Shown in pieces: positions 43,235-52,321 of a stretch of 64,000 bases of DNA. Under the pieces are notes generated by a model, which made no database searches, was not told the DNA's origin, and saw only the letters and a list, made by a program, of their open reading frames with translations. The DNA lies in contig CAYLNH010000001.1 of assembly GCA_964384625.1 (NCBI GenBank), positions 1-64,000 of the forward strand. The letters are read 5' to 3'. Positions within the stretch are counted from its first letter, which is position 1, and the number at the start of each line of letters is the position of its first letter. The translations under genes and the position numbers were made by a program. Source of the stretch: CAYLNH01 sp964384625 (GTDB taxonomy: Bacteria; Verrucomicrobiota; Lentisphaeria; JABSQK01).

Positions 43235-44824
43235 ATGAACAGCAAACCACGGATGGAACTCGCAGACGACGAATTGCCCCTCGGGCAGGACGACTCAGAA
43301 GCAGAAAGCGATTGCCGCCCGCCAGGGGATTGGGTTTCACTGTATGCCTGCCCGACTCTCCTCGCACTGGCCGGCGCGGCGGCGTTCTTCTTCCGAATCT
43401 CCGCCAAAGGGATCTGGGTCGACGAGGCATTCACACTGTCACTGATCAAGCTGCCCTGGGTGGAGTTCCGGCAGATCCTGGCGGCGCACGAGGCAAACCA
43501 GGCCCTCTATTATGTGCTGTTGAAGCTCTGGTGCGACGGGGACAGTCTGGCGTGGGCCCGGGCGCTGTCGGCCCTGTTCGGCGTCGGCGCCGTGGTGGCG
43601 GTCTATTTCCTGGGGCGCGCGTTGTTTTCAACGTTCGCCGGGGTCGCTGCCGGGCTGCTGTTGCTGAGCAACGCCCAGGCGATCGCCAAGTTCCAGGAAG
43701 CCCGGGGGTACGGAATGCTGCTGTGCCTTGCCGCGGCAGGCACATTGCTGTTCGTCCAATGCCTCAAACAACCCCATCGAAACTGGCGCTGGTTCCTGTA
43801 CGGCTTGTTTTGTGTGGCTTCGGTTTATACTCATTTTTTCGGCGCCCTGGTGATCATCGCACACTTGGTCTCGCTCACCGTGCTGCCGCGTCGGAAGATC
43901 CCGTTCCGCTCCCTGCTGGTGGTCTACGGCGGCGCGTTCATCGCGCTGATCCCGCTGGCACTGTTCATCCTCTTCCGGTCAGGGTCCCAGACGGACTGGG
44001 CTCAGACGCCGGGAACAACCCAGATTTTCAGGACGTTTTTTGTGCTTGCGGGCGGGAGCAGAGACTGCCTTCGAATCCTGTTGGCGGTTGTCCTGGTCGG
44101 CGTCATCACTGCGATCTGGAAGGTTGTCAGGACAGGGCGCGGTTATCCGGCCTGGTCCTGGGCGCTGCCTGTCGTCTGGTTTTTCCTGCCGCTGGTCCTG
44201 GTACTGCTGGTGTCCCTGCTAAAACCGATGTTCTGCACCAGGTACTTCACGATCCTGCTGCCGGCACTGGCCGTCCTGGCCGGGGGCTGCCTGAACCTGG
44301 TGCGGCACCGTTGGCTGCGGTATGTCCCATTGCTGCTTCTCGCTCACGTGGCCCAGAAGCCGGCCGCCAAGTTCTCCTATTGCGGCCAGAAAGAGGACTG
44401 GCGGCAACCGGTACGCCACCTTGAAGTCGCTGCGAAGTCGAGTGATGCAATCGTGGTCTTCTGCCCATTCACAAGGCTGTGCGTGGACTACCACGCCGCC
44501 CGGATGTCGCCAGACCGGAAACTGCAGCATATCCCCTACTTCGCACCGGTATCCCAGGTGCATCCGTTGTATCTGGTACCGGCCGGATACACCATGGGCG
44601 GCGCCCAGCCGCCGGCGGATCCCCGCCTGGCGGAACGCCTGACGGCAACCGGGGCAGACCGGGTGTGGCTCGTCCTGGCGCACGAGAAGATCGAACACCT
44701 CGGCCGGACTCGACGGGCTGAAGCAATCCGCCGGCTGATTGAATCCGCGTACGACGAAATCGGCGTTCACGAATACGAGCGGGTCACGCTCGTCCAATAC
44801 CGGCGGACGCCGGGCCGGCAGTGA
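43235..44824 (+). CDS. GT39-like polytopic membrane glycosyltransferase
   Basis: 529 aa from ATG 43235, chosen because GGGAG lies just upstream and the longer frame runs into repeat B. About ten hydrophobic segments. The first periplasmic loop has GIWVDEAFTLSLIKLPWVEF, the acidic motif of ArnT/PMT-type enzymes, and NQALYYVLLKLW follows, as in the family. LLKPMFCTRYFTILLPAL is near residue 330. The C-terminal third is soluble. It probably transfers a sugar from a polyprenyl-phosphate donor on the outer face of the membrane. It lies within the inverted-repeat-bounded segment. Confidence 0.8.
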   Translation: MNSKPRMELADDELPLGQDDSEAESDCRPPGDWVSLYACPTLLALAGAAAFFFRISAKGIWVDEAFTLSLIKLPWVEFRQILAAHEANQALYYVLLKLWCDGDSLAWARALSALFGVGAVVAVYFLGRALFSTFAGVAAGLLLLSNAQAIAKFQEARGYGMLLCLAAAGTLLFVQCLKQPHRNWRWFLYGLFCVASVYTHFFGALVIIAHLVSLTVLPRRKIPFRSLLVVYGGAFIALIPLALFILFRSGSQTDWAQTPGTTQIFRTFFVLAGGSRDCLRILLAVVLVGVITAIWKVVRTGRGYPAWSWALPVVWFFLPLVLVLLVSLLKPMFCTRYFTILLPALAVLAGGCLNLVRHRWLRYVPLLLLAHVAQKPAAKFSYCGQKEDWRQPVRHLEVAAKSSDAIVVFCPFTRLCVDYHAARMSPDRKLQHIPYFAPVSQVHPLYLVPAGYTMGGAQPPADPRLAERLTATGADRVWLVLAHEKIEHLGRTRRAEAIRRLIESAYDEIGVHEYERVTLVQYRRTPGRQ

Positions 44825-46068
44825 GTCGCCGCCACGGGTCGAATCGAACGCATTTGATCGTTCCCAAGCTGCCGAGCCCATCTAGATGGGCTCGTAGATG
44901 GGCCCGGTCGAACCCGGATGAAGCAAGCCGCCCAATTCCTCAACCAAACTTGTCGCTGTCGGGATTGCGGGTTACGTTCAAATCGACTTCCTTAGACTCC
45001 CTGGATGAACCAATCGTGCCCACCGATCTCTCTACACCATCGATCGCCTTTTTCGTCCCCGACGAAACGGACGTCGACGCCCTGAAGCGCCTGGACTGCG
45101 ACTGCGACTGGAAAGCCTTTATCCAAGGTGAGCGCTGCTGGATTTTGCAGACCTACCTGCGCCTGCGCGAGGCCGGCGGCGCTGTGGAGCTGACGGCGGA
45201 ATACCCCGACGCCGACATCGCCGTCGTCCACCCGTATTTCCTCGGCCGGCTGCTGCGGCCGCCTGCCGGCAAACAGATCCCGATTGTGGTGATGGTCGCT
45301 GATGACAAGGGCTATTGCGATCTGGTAGACGTCCAGCTGGTCCAGAACAGCGGTGCGGCTGGAAGTAAAGCGTTCTTCGTGCCGCTCTGGCCGCAACCGG
45401 GGCTGATCCGGCGCGATCCGGGTCGCGGTGAACGGGTTGAACGCGTCGCCTACAAAGGGTTCGACGTCTGCCTGGACGAGGACTTCCGGGCGCCGGCCTG
45501 GGAGACCGCACTGAAAGAGCGGGGCCTGGTTTGGGACAACGACAGCTTCCGTGCGCTGGATCGCGGCTACCGCCCCGACGACCTGCACTGGAACGATTAT
45601 TCGCAAACGGATCTGATCGTCGCCGTGCGACCACCCGCTCCGGGCATGTACCGGCACAAACCCGGGACCAAGCTGGTCCTCGCCTGGCTCGCCGGCGTCC
45701 CGGCCATTCTCGGCCCCGAACGCGCCTACCGCGATCTCCGGCAGTCGGAACTGGACTATATCGAGGTCCAGAACACGACGGAAGCGCTGGCAGCGGTGGA
45801 CCATTTGCGAGAGGATCCGGAGCTGTATCGGGCGATGGTGGAGAACGGCAAGAAGCGTCGCGGCGACCACAACCGGGAGGCGGTCTTGCGGCGATGGCAA
45901 GAGGTCCTGTTCGAGGAGATCCCCCAGTACCTGAGCCGGGGACATCCGCCGCTGCTGCGGGACGACCCCAGGCGCCGGCGAACCTGCTGGTGGTGGTCCA
46001 GCCGCATGCGGTGGAAATGGGCTGCCGCCAAACGGCTCTCCGGTTTCCTGGCCGCGTTCAGCCGCTGA
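44821..46068 (+). CDS. GT-B-like glycosyltransferase family protein
   Basis: 415 aa if it starts at GTG 44821, which overlaps the previous stop. The recognisable fold begins only near 45031 (IAFFVPDETDVDA). GTG 45016 is therefore a real alternative, and the intervening stretch carries a palindrome. The later segment YRHKPGTKLVLAWLAGVPAI, then GPERAYRDL, resembles the donor half of GT-B enzymes, and DLIVAVRPP precedes it. The exact family is not recognised. Its 3' end overlaps the convergent GT9 gene by 11 bp. Confidence 0.6.
   Translation: MSRRHGSNRTHLIVPKLPSPSRWARRWARSNPDEASRPIPQPNLSLSGLRVTFKSTSLDSLDEPIVPTDLSTPSIAFFVPDETDVDALKRLDCDCDWKAFIQGERCWILQTYLRLREAGGAVELTAEYPDADIAVVHPYFLGRLLRPPAGKQIPIVVMVADDKGYCDLVDVQLVQNSGAAGSKAFFVPLWPQPGLIRRDPGRGERVERVAYKGFDVCLDEDFRAPAWETALKERGLVWDNDSFRALDRGYRPDDLHWNDYSQTDLIVAVRPPAPGMYRHKPGTKLVLAWLAGVPAILGPERAYRDLRQSELDYIEVQNTTEALAAVDHLREDPELYRAMVENGKKRRGDHNREAVLRRWQEVLFEEIPQYLSRGHPPLLRDDPRRRRTCWWWSSRMRWKWAAAKRLSGFLAAFSR
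44873..44894. repeat. 22-nt palindrome near the start of the GT-B-like gene
   Basis: CGAGCCCATC and GATGGGCTCG pair around the central TA. The unit TAGATGGGC is repeated immediately after. It could be a protein-binding site or a hairpin limiting read-through from the GT39-like gene. Confidence 0.6.
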
Positions 46069-47260
46069 TTGCCAACTGGTCCAAAGCAGCTTTCACGACC
46101 TCGTCGGGGGCGATTCGATCCATGCACCAGTTGTCGGGGGCCAGGCAGTGCTGCTCCGGACACGGGTTGTACGGACAGTCCTTGCGGATCACGATCTCCC
46201 GTTCGCCATGATGCCCGAAACACACCGGGTCCGCCGGGCCGAAGAGTTGAACCAGGGGGATCTGCAAGGCGCTGGCAATATGGATCAGACCGCCGTCGTT
46301 CCCGACGAAAAGCCTCGCTTTCGAAATGCACGCGGTGGATTCCAACAGGCTCATCTCGCCGGCGGCGCTGAACACCCCGTCCCCGGCGTCGGCAGCGATG
46401 GAGTCGCACAACTCGCGATCGCCCGGAGCCCCCAGGACCACCAGAGACAGACCGGTCTGTTCCCGAAGCCGCCGCATGACCTCCACCCATTTGGCGGCCG
46501 GATACATCCGGCTGGCATACGGCGCCGCAACGGCAAAACAGATATACTCCGACCCCGTGCGCGCCGTCAACTCGGCCACCGCGCCGCCGAAGGCAGAAGC
46601 CGGCAGCGGCCGGAACGTCGGCCGCGATGCCGCAACCGGCCGACCAGCCAGACGACTGACAAAGTCAAGATTCAGATCGACCTCGCTGACCCGTCCTTCC
46701 TCCGGCTGGCGCACAATTCGGCTCAACAGAAAGCCGCCGGCGCGGGAACCCCGGGACACCAGTTGTCGCCCCCCCAGCCAATGGGCCTCAAGGATGCTGA
46801 GGAAATCACCGCGCAGGTCAACCACCAGATCGTAGTTCGATTCGCGCCCGAGCGCCCGCAAACACCGGCGCTCGGTTAGAATCTGTCCGGCATTCACGTC
46901 CTCCTTGAAGGCCCGGAACAGGACTGCATCCAACGGCACGACCGCGTCCGGGCCGGGCAGCAACTCGGCCACACCCGCCGACCAGCGGTTGACGAAAAGC
47001 GTGATGTGACTGTCCGGACAGGCCGCGCGCAACGCGCTCAGGGCCGGGCCGGAAAGAACCAGATCACCAATGCCGTCCAACCGGAAGACAGCAATCCGGC
47101 GACAGGAACCAAGCCTGAAGCCGCGCCCCCGCAACCGACGGAACAATGTCAATGGCCACAACAGAAGATACCCCGCCGCGTCCACGGCCAGCATCATGGC
47201 TGCCCTGGACCGGCTGGTCGTGCGGTACCCCAACCACTTGACGTTCCGTGTCGTGCCCAT
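46058..47260 (-). CDS. GT9 heptosyltransferase-like glycosyltransferase
   Basis: 400 aa from ATG 47260. After a short N-terminal region with a hydrophobic stretch, RRIAVFRLDGIGDLVLSGPA has the D-GD motif of ADP-heptose transferases. The donor site is LFVGNDGGLIHIASALQIPL followed by VQLFGP near residue 335. The C-terminus is cysteine-rich (CPYNPCPEQHCLAPDNWCMD). GT9 enzymes add heptose or related sugars to lipopolysaccharide core or glycans. It points inward from the right inverted repeat. Confidence 0.85.
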   Translation of the reverse strand: MGTTRNVKWLGYRTTSRSRAAMMLAVDAAGYLLLWPLTLFRRLRGRGFRLGSCRRIAVFRLDGIGDLVLSGPALSALRAACPDSHITLFVNRWSAGVAELLPGPDAVVPLDAVLFRAFKEDVNAGQILTERRCLRALGRESNYDLVVDLRGDFLSILEAHWLGGRQLVSRGSRAGGFLLSRIVRQPEEGRVSEVDLNLDFVSRLAGRPVAASRPTFRPLPASAFGGAVAELTARTGSEYICFAVAAPYASRMYPAAKWVEVMRRLREQTGLSLVVLGAPGDRELCDSIAADAGDGVFSAAGEMSLLESTACISKARLFVGNDGGLIHIASALQIPLVQLFGPADPVCFGHHGEREIVIRKDCPYNPCPEQHCLAPDNWCMDRIAPDEVVKAALDQLAISG

Positions 47261-47338
47261 TGTCCAATCTCTATTGAACGTCACTGTAACACCAACTCCG
47301 GACACGACGAATTCCTGCGACGGAATTCTGCCGGCGCC

Positions 47339-47431
47339 GGGGCGCATGTCACTGCCGCAGGTGTTTCCCGCCGACAATTGGCTTGATCCTGCGACCCCGG
47401 GCGGTTTCCCCGTTTGGTGAAGGAGTTCATT
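47339..47431. repeat. inverted repeat, right copy, part B'
   Basis: The reverse complement of 43054-43146, the same length (93 nt). It lies about 80 bp upstream of the GT9 gene start, mirroring the position of part B upstream of the GT39-like gene. Confidence 0.85.
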
Positions 47432-47434
47432 GGA

Positions 47435-47670
47435 GGCTACAAGCCCTCACCCCTCGCCCTGCTTCGCGGGCGCCGGGAAGCCGGCGTCCCAGCGCCCGAA
47501 AAGCAGGATCGTGGGGCCGTCTCCTGCCCTGATGAACTCATTCACCGGGCCGACGAGCGACCCGGGGTCCAGCGAAGAATGGCGCTGAATTACGACGTGT
47601 TTGCGACGTTTGGCCGCCGGTGGCTGGACCGGCGAACGTTCCGGCGCTATGCTGCGGCTCTTGCCGCAAC
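47435..47670. repeat. inverted repeat, right copy, part A'
   Basis: 47435-47570 matches the reverse complement of 42757-42891, and weaker homology continues to about 47670. A' follows B' after 3 bp, so the right copy appears to be the intact form. The palindrome at its centre has decayed to an imperfect dyad. Confidence 0.85.
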
Positions 47671-48170
47671 ACAAGGGGATGACCCACAGAGTTCTTTGGG
47701 TTTGCAAACGGTTTTTCGAACTTTTTCTTGTCGGCGTGATCTGTGCAGGGGATAACGCGCCGGGGCGGGTTGTTTTTTTTGCGCCGGCATGGCAAAGAGG
47801 TGTTGAGAGAATGGAATCTCGGCGTTTCGCGGGTGATCGGGCAGATGGCCTGGGTCCGGGTCGCTCACAGCATGGTGCTGGAGATCGGCTCGATTGCGCG
47901 GTGATGGTTTCGGTCCTGCACTACCTTGCAGTCTTTACGGAAGCTCTGGCTGAAATAGAGAAAGGCGTTTTCACACGCCGGCCGGCTTGAGGTTCTTTGA
48001 GTGCTGGTGACGGACACGATGTCTTGGCGCGATTTTCTGTGGGGAGTTCTGGCTGGAATCATCAGAAGACGACCCATGAACTAGGACTGGATCCTCGTTG
48101 CCGTTGACACCAAACCAAAGCGCTCTGCCGTTTCGTGCGTGCGAAAACGCCGAGATTCAGAAAACTGTTT
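47671..48170. other. intergenic region, no gene seen
   Basis: 500 bp between the right inverted repeat and the IS110-type transposase stop. Short frames on both strands lack motifs. The left end of the transposable element must lie here, but IS110 elements lack obvious terminal inverted repeats and I cannot place it. A run of eight T at 47773-47780 stands out in this GC-rich background. Confidence 0.4.
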
Positions 48171-49649
48171 TTATGCTTCCTTGAGCTTGAAGTCGTCCTC
48201 GGTTTTGGCGATCCATTGCTGCATGAGATTGCGGTCGTCATCGACGACCGTCAGATCGACATGACGGTAGTTGTTTTGGATGACCTCGACGGCGTTGGTC
48301 ATCTCGATCTGCATGACGTCGAAGGCTTCGTCGAGGGTTTCATATCGTGCGGATTTTGGCATATAGGGCACTTGTTGGTGGACCATGGCGCACATGGTCC
48401 GGACCAGTTTTTTGGCGGTGCCCAGGATGTACTTGCCGTTGATTGCTTCCTTGCGTTTGGCGTGCTCCTGCAGCGGGTGTGAGCCGTTGTGATACGGGGA
48501 CTCGCGGCGGACGGGATGCTGGTAGCGGATGATGTGTTCAGCGATCCACAGCAGCGCATTCTTCAGGCGGTGGTTGCAGTCGCGCGGCAGCGACAGGACG
48601 GCCGGCTCGTTGTCGGGATCGCCGGTGTTCTTGATGCGGCTGACGATGCCGGCGTAGGACGCGATGAGTTTGGCGGTCGGCCAGTTGGCCGGGTCGCCCA
48701 GTTCCGCAGCGATCTCGGCAGCCATGACGATGGCCACGCCGGGAATGGTCAGAAGGATGAAGCACGGCGTCTGCGCCAGCAGCTGCGCGCAGCTTTCTTC
48801 GAGTCGCTCGATGCTCTTCTGCTGTTGGCGTACGAGTTGCACGAAAGCAGTCAGCGTATTGCTCATGATCGCCGCCAGTTCAGGAGGTGCTTCGGTTACC
48901 TGGCTGCTCAGTTCCTTCAACGACGCAGCCATCGCCTGCGGGTCCCGAATGCGGTTCTTCTTCAGGGTCTTCTCCAGTTTGCTGGGTTTCATCCGTTGAA
49001 TCCGTTTCGCCGAAAAGTTGTCCTCCATCAGTGCCAGGCAGGCGTCACAGAACGGCTCCAGGTCTGCCTTCTTGTTCAGAAACCCCGGAAACAGCACATC
49101 CACCTGCGTATGGATCTGGTTCTTGGTCATGGTCATCTGCCTGACCACTCGCCGTCGGGCACGGGTGACCTGTTTCAACGCGGCATAGACTTCGGTGTAG
49201 TCGGCCGGATCGTAGCCGCGTCGATGGATCGCCGCCTGGGCAATGCCGTTCAGATCCAGCGCGTTTGTGCTGGCCCGCGTGCTCTGCCGCAGCTTGCTGG
49301 CTTCCTTCGCGTTCACCCGCACAAACAGCAGGCCGCGCGACTTCAGGCCATGGATGAAGTTTATGCTGAAACTCGGCGGATCCTCACCGCACACCACCAC
49401 CGACGACTTGTCGATCCCGTACTTCCGGCAGCTCTTCTCAATCCGCGTGACCAGGTAGTCCAGATCCAAGGTCGAGTTATACACCCGGATCGGATTCTTC
49501 AGCAGGTACTCACCGGTACCCCGGCAGATCTGTGCCTCATGGATCTCCTTGGCAAAATCGATCGGCACAACCAGAATCTTCCGGTGCTCAACATGCTCAA
49601 ACAGGGCGTTGACGTCTTGACTTCGCTGCGGATAGATGCTCTTCTTCAT
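48171..49649 (-). CDS. IS110-family transposase
   Basis: 492 aa from ATG 49649 with AGGAGG upstream. The N-terminal RuvC-like DEDD domain starts VVPIDFAKEIHEAQI, with VVVCGEDPPSFSINFI and RASTNALDLNGIAQA further on. The C-terminal transposase-20 domain has LLTIPGVAIVMAAEIAAELG and LIASYAGIVSRIKNTGD. The serine usually seen before the G of the last motif appears to be Thr here, which may affect activity. It is longer than most IS110 transposases (about 300-450 aa). RNA-guided (bridge RNA) recombination is known for this family. Confidence 0.85.
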   Translation of the reverse strand: MKKSIYPQRSQDVNALFEHVEHRKILVVPIDFAKEIHEAQICRGTGEYLLKNPIRVYNSTLDLDYLVTRIEKSCRKYGIDKSSVVVCGEDPPSFSINFIHGLKSRGLLFVRVNAKEASKLRQSTRASTNALDLNGIAQAAIHRRGYDPADYTEVYAALKQVTRARRRVVRQMTMTKNQIHTQVDVLFPGFLNKKADLEPFCDACLALMEDNFSAKRIQRMKPSKLEKTLKKNRIRDPQAMAASLKELSSQVTEAPPELAAIMSNTLTAFVQLVRQQQKSIERLEESCAQLLAQTPCFILLTIPGVAIVMAAEIAAELGDPANWPTAKLIASYAGIVSRIKNTGDPDNEPAVLSLPRDCNHRLKNALLWIAEHIIRYQHPVRRESPYHNGSHPLQEHAKRKEAINGKYILGTAKKLVRTMCAMVHQQVPYMPKSARYETLDEAFDVMQIEMTNAVEVIQNNYRHVDLTVVDDDRNLMQQWIAKTEDDFKLKEA

Positions 49650-49867
49650 ACTGGCCTCCTGAGCCCGTTTTTTCATGCCCCTACGCTGGGCATAATCGCG
49701 GTTCCATGTGCTCCATGCATCACGGATACTGACGAGGCAATAATGCCGTTTCGGCATTTGGGACAGGAGGCCACTTCCTTTTTCTCGCCGCCATCGGGGA
49801 CCTCCAATCCGCCTTTGAAGATCCTTCATTCGAGTTTCGTTGACTCAACTCGGATCTTCAAAAGGCG
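49650..49867 (-). ncRNA. candidate bridge-RNA-type structured flank of the IS110 element
   Basis: The 218 nt upstream of the transposase contain a hairpin AATGCCG/CGGCATT at 49743-49759. A larger stem pairs CGCCTTTGAAGATCC (49810-49824) with 49852-49867, which has one bulged A, and a second stem CGAGTT/AACTCG sits inside it. IS110-group elements encode bridge RNA in the end upstream of the transposase, so this is the expected place. The RNA itself is not proven. Confidence 0.35.
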
Positions 49868-49890
49868 CTATTGGAAACCGTACAAGGACT

Positions 49891-49910
49891 GACATGCGCC
49901 GGCGCATGTC
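49891..49910. repeat. 20-nt perfect palindrome beside the IS110 element
   Basis: GACATGCGCC followed by its exact reverse complement. The half-site GACATGCGCC also occurs inside repeat parts B and B'. It lies just upstream of a strong promoter and could be an operator or an insertion-associated sequence. Confidence 0.7.
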
Positions 49911-49917
49911 GACCCGG

Positions 49918-49946
49918 TTGCTGCCGCTGTCGAAGGCGACTATAAT
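49918..49946 (+). promoter_or_regulatory. near-consensus sigma70 promoter
   Basis: TTGCTG at 49918-49923, 17 bp, then a perfect TATAAT at 49941-49946. It drives the pyruvyltransferase-like gene at 50098 with a leader of about 145 nt. The 20-nt palindrome just upstream may regulate it. Confidence 0.65.
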
Positions 49947-50097
49947 AACAGCCGGATGAACTTAAATTCACCGGTGACTGAATTATTGGGAGGAGACTCC
50001 TCAGCGCCCTGAGCGGTCCGCAGAACGCTTGGCAGCCACATTCAGAACAGGCGGTGAAACAGGGGATAAGCTCTGCCGGAAAACGGTAACCGTTGTA

Positions 50098-51027
50098 ATG
50101 ACCAACAAGACTGACATGACCGACATACGGTCGGTGTTCCGCAGCCTCGAGGGGCAATCGGTGTACTTCGTGCCCAACCCCGGCAATGTCGGGGATGCCA
50201 TGATTGCCGCTGCCACGTTTCAATTCCTGAAACAGTACAGGATCACGCCTCTACCCGTCCTGCCGACGACGGCCGAGCGCCTGGACGTCATCGTCTATGG
50301 CGGCGGCGGCAATCTGACGCCGCACTATCCCGAGGCCGCACGGGTCCTGCAGGTCATGCATCGGAAAGCCAGACGACTGATCATCCTGCCTCACACCATC
50401 TGCGGCCATGACAAGCTGCTGGGCGACTTCGGCGCGAACGTCGAGATCTGCTGCCGGGAGCCGGTCAGCTATGCACACGTCAGCAAACACTGCCGCAATG
50501 CCAAGGTGTCGCTCACCGAGGATCTGGCGCTGTTTCTCGACGTCCAGGCGATTCGTCAACAAGAGCCTGCTCCCTTGTGGTCGGTTGTCCGGGCGGCGTT
50601 CGATCAGGCGCGGCAAGTGAACGGTTCCCCCTGGCGACAGGCCGCGCCATCCTGGCGTTCGCCGCTGGCGGCGTCAATCCGACTGGCCGCGGCCCGCACT
50701 CTGGGGCGGCTGCAGAAGCCGACGCTGCATCTGTTCCGGCAGGATCAGGAAAGCGCCCGACACGAGATCCCGAAAGACAACCTCGATTTGGCCGACATCA
50801 TCCGGTTCGGGACCCATTGCGAAGCGGCGGCGGGCAATTCCACGATGGCGCTGATCGCGGCGCTGGACGGCTGCAGCGCCCTGCATACCGATCGCCTGCA
50901 TATCTGCATCATGGGGGCGTTGCTGGGGAAACAGGTGGAGTTCTACCCCAACAACTACTACAAGTGCGAAGCGGTGTATCGCCACTCCCTGGCGCCGCGC
51001 TTCTCGAACGTCATCTGGAACGGCTGA
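50098..51027 (+). CDS. polysaccharide pyruvyl transferase family protein
   Basis: 309 aa from ATG 50098; a second ATG at 50116 is possible. Family features: VYFVPNPGNVGDAMIAAATF near residue 25 and DVIVYGGGGNLTPHYPEAAR near 64. The late segment DRLHICIMGALLGKQVEFYP, then NNYYK, near 280 is as in ExoV/EpsO-type proteins. These transfer pyruvate from phosphoenolpyruvate to a sugar as a ketal. It stands as its own transcription unit, with a strong promoter, next to the IS110 element. Confidence 0.82.
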   Translation: MTNKTDMTDIRSVFRSLEGQSVYFVPNPGNVGDAMIAAATFQFLKQYRITPLPVLPTTAERLDVIVYGGGGNLTPHYPEAARVLQVMHRKARRLIILPHTICGHDKLLGDFGANVEICCREPVSYAHVSKHCRNAKVSLTEDLALFLDVQAIRQQEPAPLWSVVRAAFDQARQVNGSPWRQAAPSWRSPLAASIRLAAARTLGRLQKPTLHLFRQDQESARHEIPKDNLDLADIIRFGTHCEAAAGNSTMALIAALDGCSALHTDRLHICIMGALLGKQVEFYPNNYYKCEAVYRHSLAPRFSNVIWNG

Positions 51028-51079
51028 ACCGATCGATCCCCGGGCTTCCTTGCCGCGCCGAGGCCGGAGAGCGCCGCAA

Positions 51080-52216
51080 TCACCGCCGGACCGACCACAA
51101 CCAGAGGTTATAGATTTTCAACCACAGGCCGCGGGCATACCGGCGGGTCCGCTGCGGCGACCGCAGCACCCGCTCCAGGGCCGCGGCGAGTTCGGGATTG
51201 CGACCGGACTGCTGCAGCGCGCGCAGGTTCTCCTCGTGCATCGAACGAACCACGCCGTGGTCGATGAGCATACGGCCGACAGCCCGGCAGTCGACCTCGC
51301 CGGGGAAGGTACGAACGTCGACCAGCACTCCCAAAGCCTCCAACGCGACCATTGTGCGCAGGCACTTCTCACACTTGCCGCAGTTATATACGTTGCCCGG
51401 ATTGCGCCAGCAAACGCGCAGATGATCTTTGACCGTGTTTTCCGAAACCAGCCTTCTGAGCTTTTCGAATCGGGTGGCCTTCGAGGCATCGTAGATGAAC
51501 TCCAGCGAACGGCTGCTCCAGCAGGGATCCAGATCGGGGTGCGACCCGACGGGCGTGTGATTCGTCACACTCTGGTTGGACGCCAGGTAGATCCGCCGAA
51601 AACCGCCCGACAGCAAGTGTCCGACGCAGGCCAATCCCGGCCCGTGGCCCCAATACCAGCTCACATGGCGATCCAGGAACTGCCGCAGGTTCGTCTCGAT
51701 TTCGATGACATTCTTTCCCAGTTGAGCGCCCACCTGCCGGACCATCGCGGCGGCCTGCTCCCGAAGCTCCGGGTTGTCCACGGCGATGTCAAAGCCGACG
51801 ACGAAGATCAGGTCGGTGACTTCATCCAGATGGGAATAGAGCGAGTAGAAGGAATCGACGCCGCCGGAGAAGAAGAGGCCGACGCGTGATCCCCGGGGGC
51901 CATCGGCGGGAGAGACGGCCTCGCCGTGGAACGCGACGCGACGCCATCTCGGGTGCCAGACCCGCCAGACCTCCTGCATGCGCTCCAGGCCCGACGCCAG
52001 GTCGCGATCCAGCTCGGCGCGCAGCCGGCAATCCCAGCCGCGCCGCATGCAGGGCAACAGCGCCAGAGCAGCCAACGCCCCGCCGCTCGGGTGCAATGGT
52101 TCGCCGCCGGACCGAAAGACCACGTGCCGCTGTCGGTGGCCGCGGCGCAGGTCGGCCTGCAGTTCAGTCGCCGGCGTGGCGTGCGCATAACTCAGTTCGA
52201 GTTCTTTTCCGGACAT
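51080..52216 (-). CDS. QueC-like PP-loop ATPase, paralog 3
   Basis: 378 aa. The N-terminal domain is followed by the PP-loop SGGVDS at 117-122 (FFSGGVDSFYSLYSHLDEVT) and zinc cysteines RVC...NCGKCEKC then LRT. It keeps all canonical PP-loop residues, unlike paralog 2. It is divergent from paralog 4 with 105 bp between starts; the pair may share a control region. Substrate unknown. Confidence 0.72.
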   Translation of the reverse strand: MSGKELELSYAHATPATELQADLRRGHRQRHVVFRSGGEPLHPSGGALAALALLPCMRRGWDCRLRAELDRDLASGLERMQEVWRVWHPRWRRVAFHGEAVSPADGPRGSRVGLFFSGGVDSFYSLYSHLDEVTDLIFVVGFDIAVDNPELREQAAAMVRQVGAQLGKNVIEIETNLRQFLDRHVSWYWGHGPGLACVGHLLSGGFRRIYLASNQSVTNHTPVGSHPDLDPCWSSRSLEFIYDASKATRFEKLRRLVSENTVKDHLRVCWRNPGNVYNCGKCEKCLRTMVALEALGVLVDVRTFPGEVDCRAVGRMLIDHGVVRSMHEENLRALQQSGRNPELAAALERVLRSPQRTRRYARGLWLKIYNLWLWSVRR

Positions 52217-52321
52217 CCGGGGCTTGCCTCAGAGAGTCGGTTCGGGTATCGTTGCGGTTCGCCGCGGCCTTGGCGTTCGGGCGCGAGACGAAGCAGACAG
52301 CCTACACCGGAAATCTACGGG

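Larger units (their letters stand above)
48171..49867 (-). mobile_element. IS110-type insertion sequence (approximate limits)
   Basis: Comprises the transposase gene 48171-49649 and the structured non-coding flank 49650-49867 on its 5' side. True ends are not defined by the sequence alone. The element lies just outside the right inverted repeat, within the glycan island. Confidence 0.65.

Noticed and set aside
42660..47670. A composite transposon with the repeats as IS copies
   Set aside because: The repeats contain no transposase or recognisable IS ends. Only inverted-repeat bracketing can be claimed.
48489..49892. 467-codon plus-strand frame opposite the transposase
   Set aside because: It is antisense to a clear IS110 transposase and has no recognisable motif.
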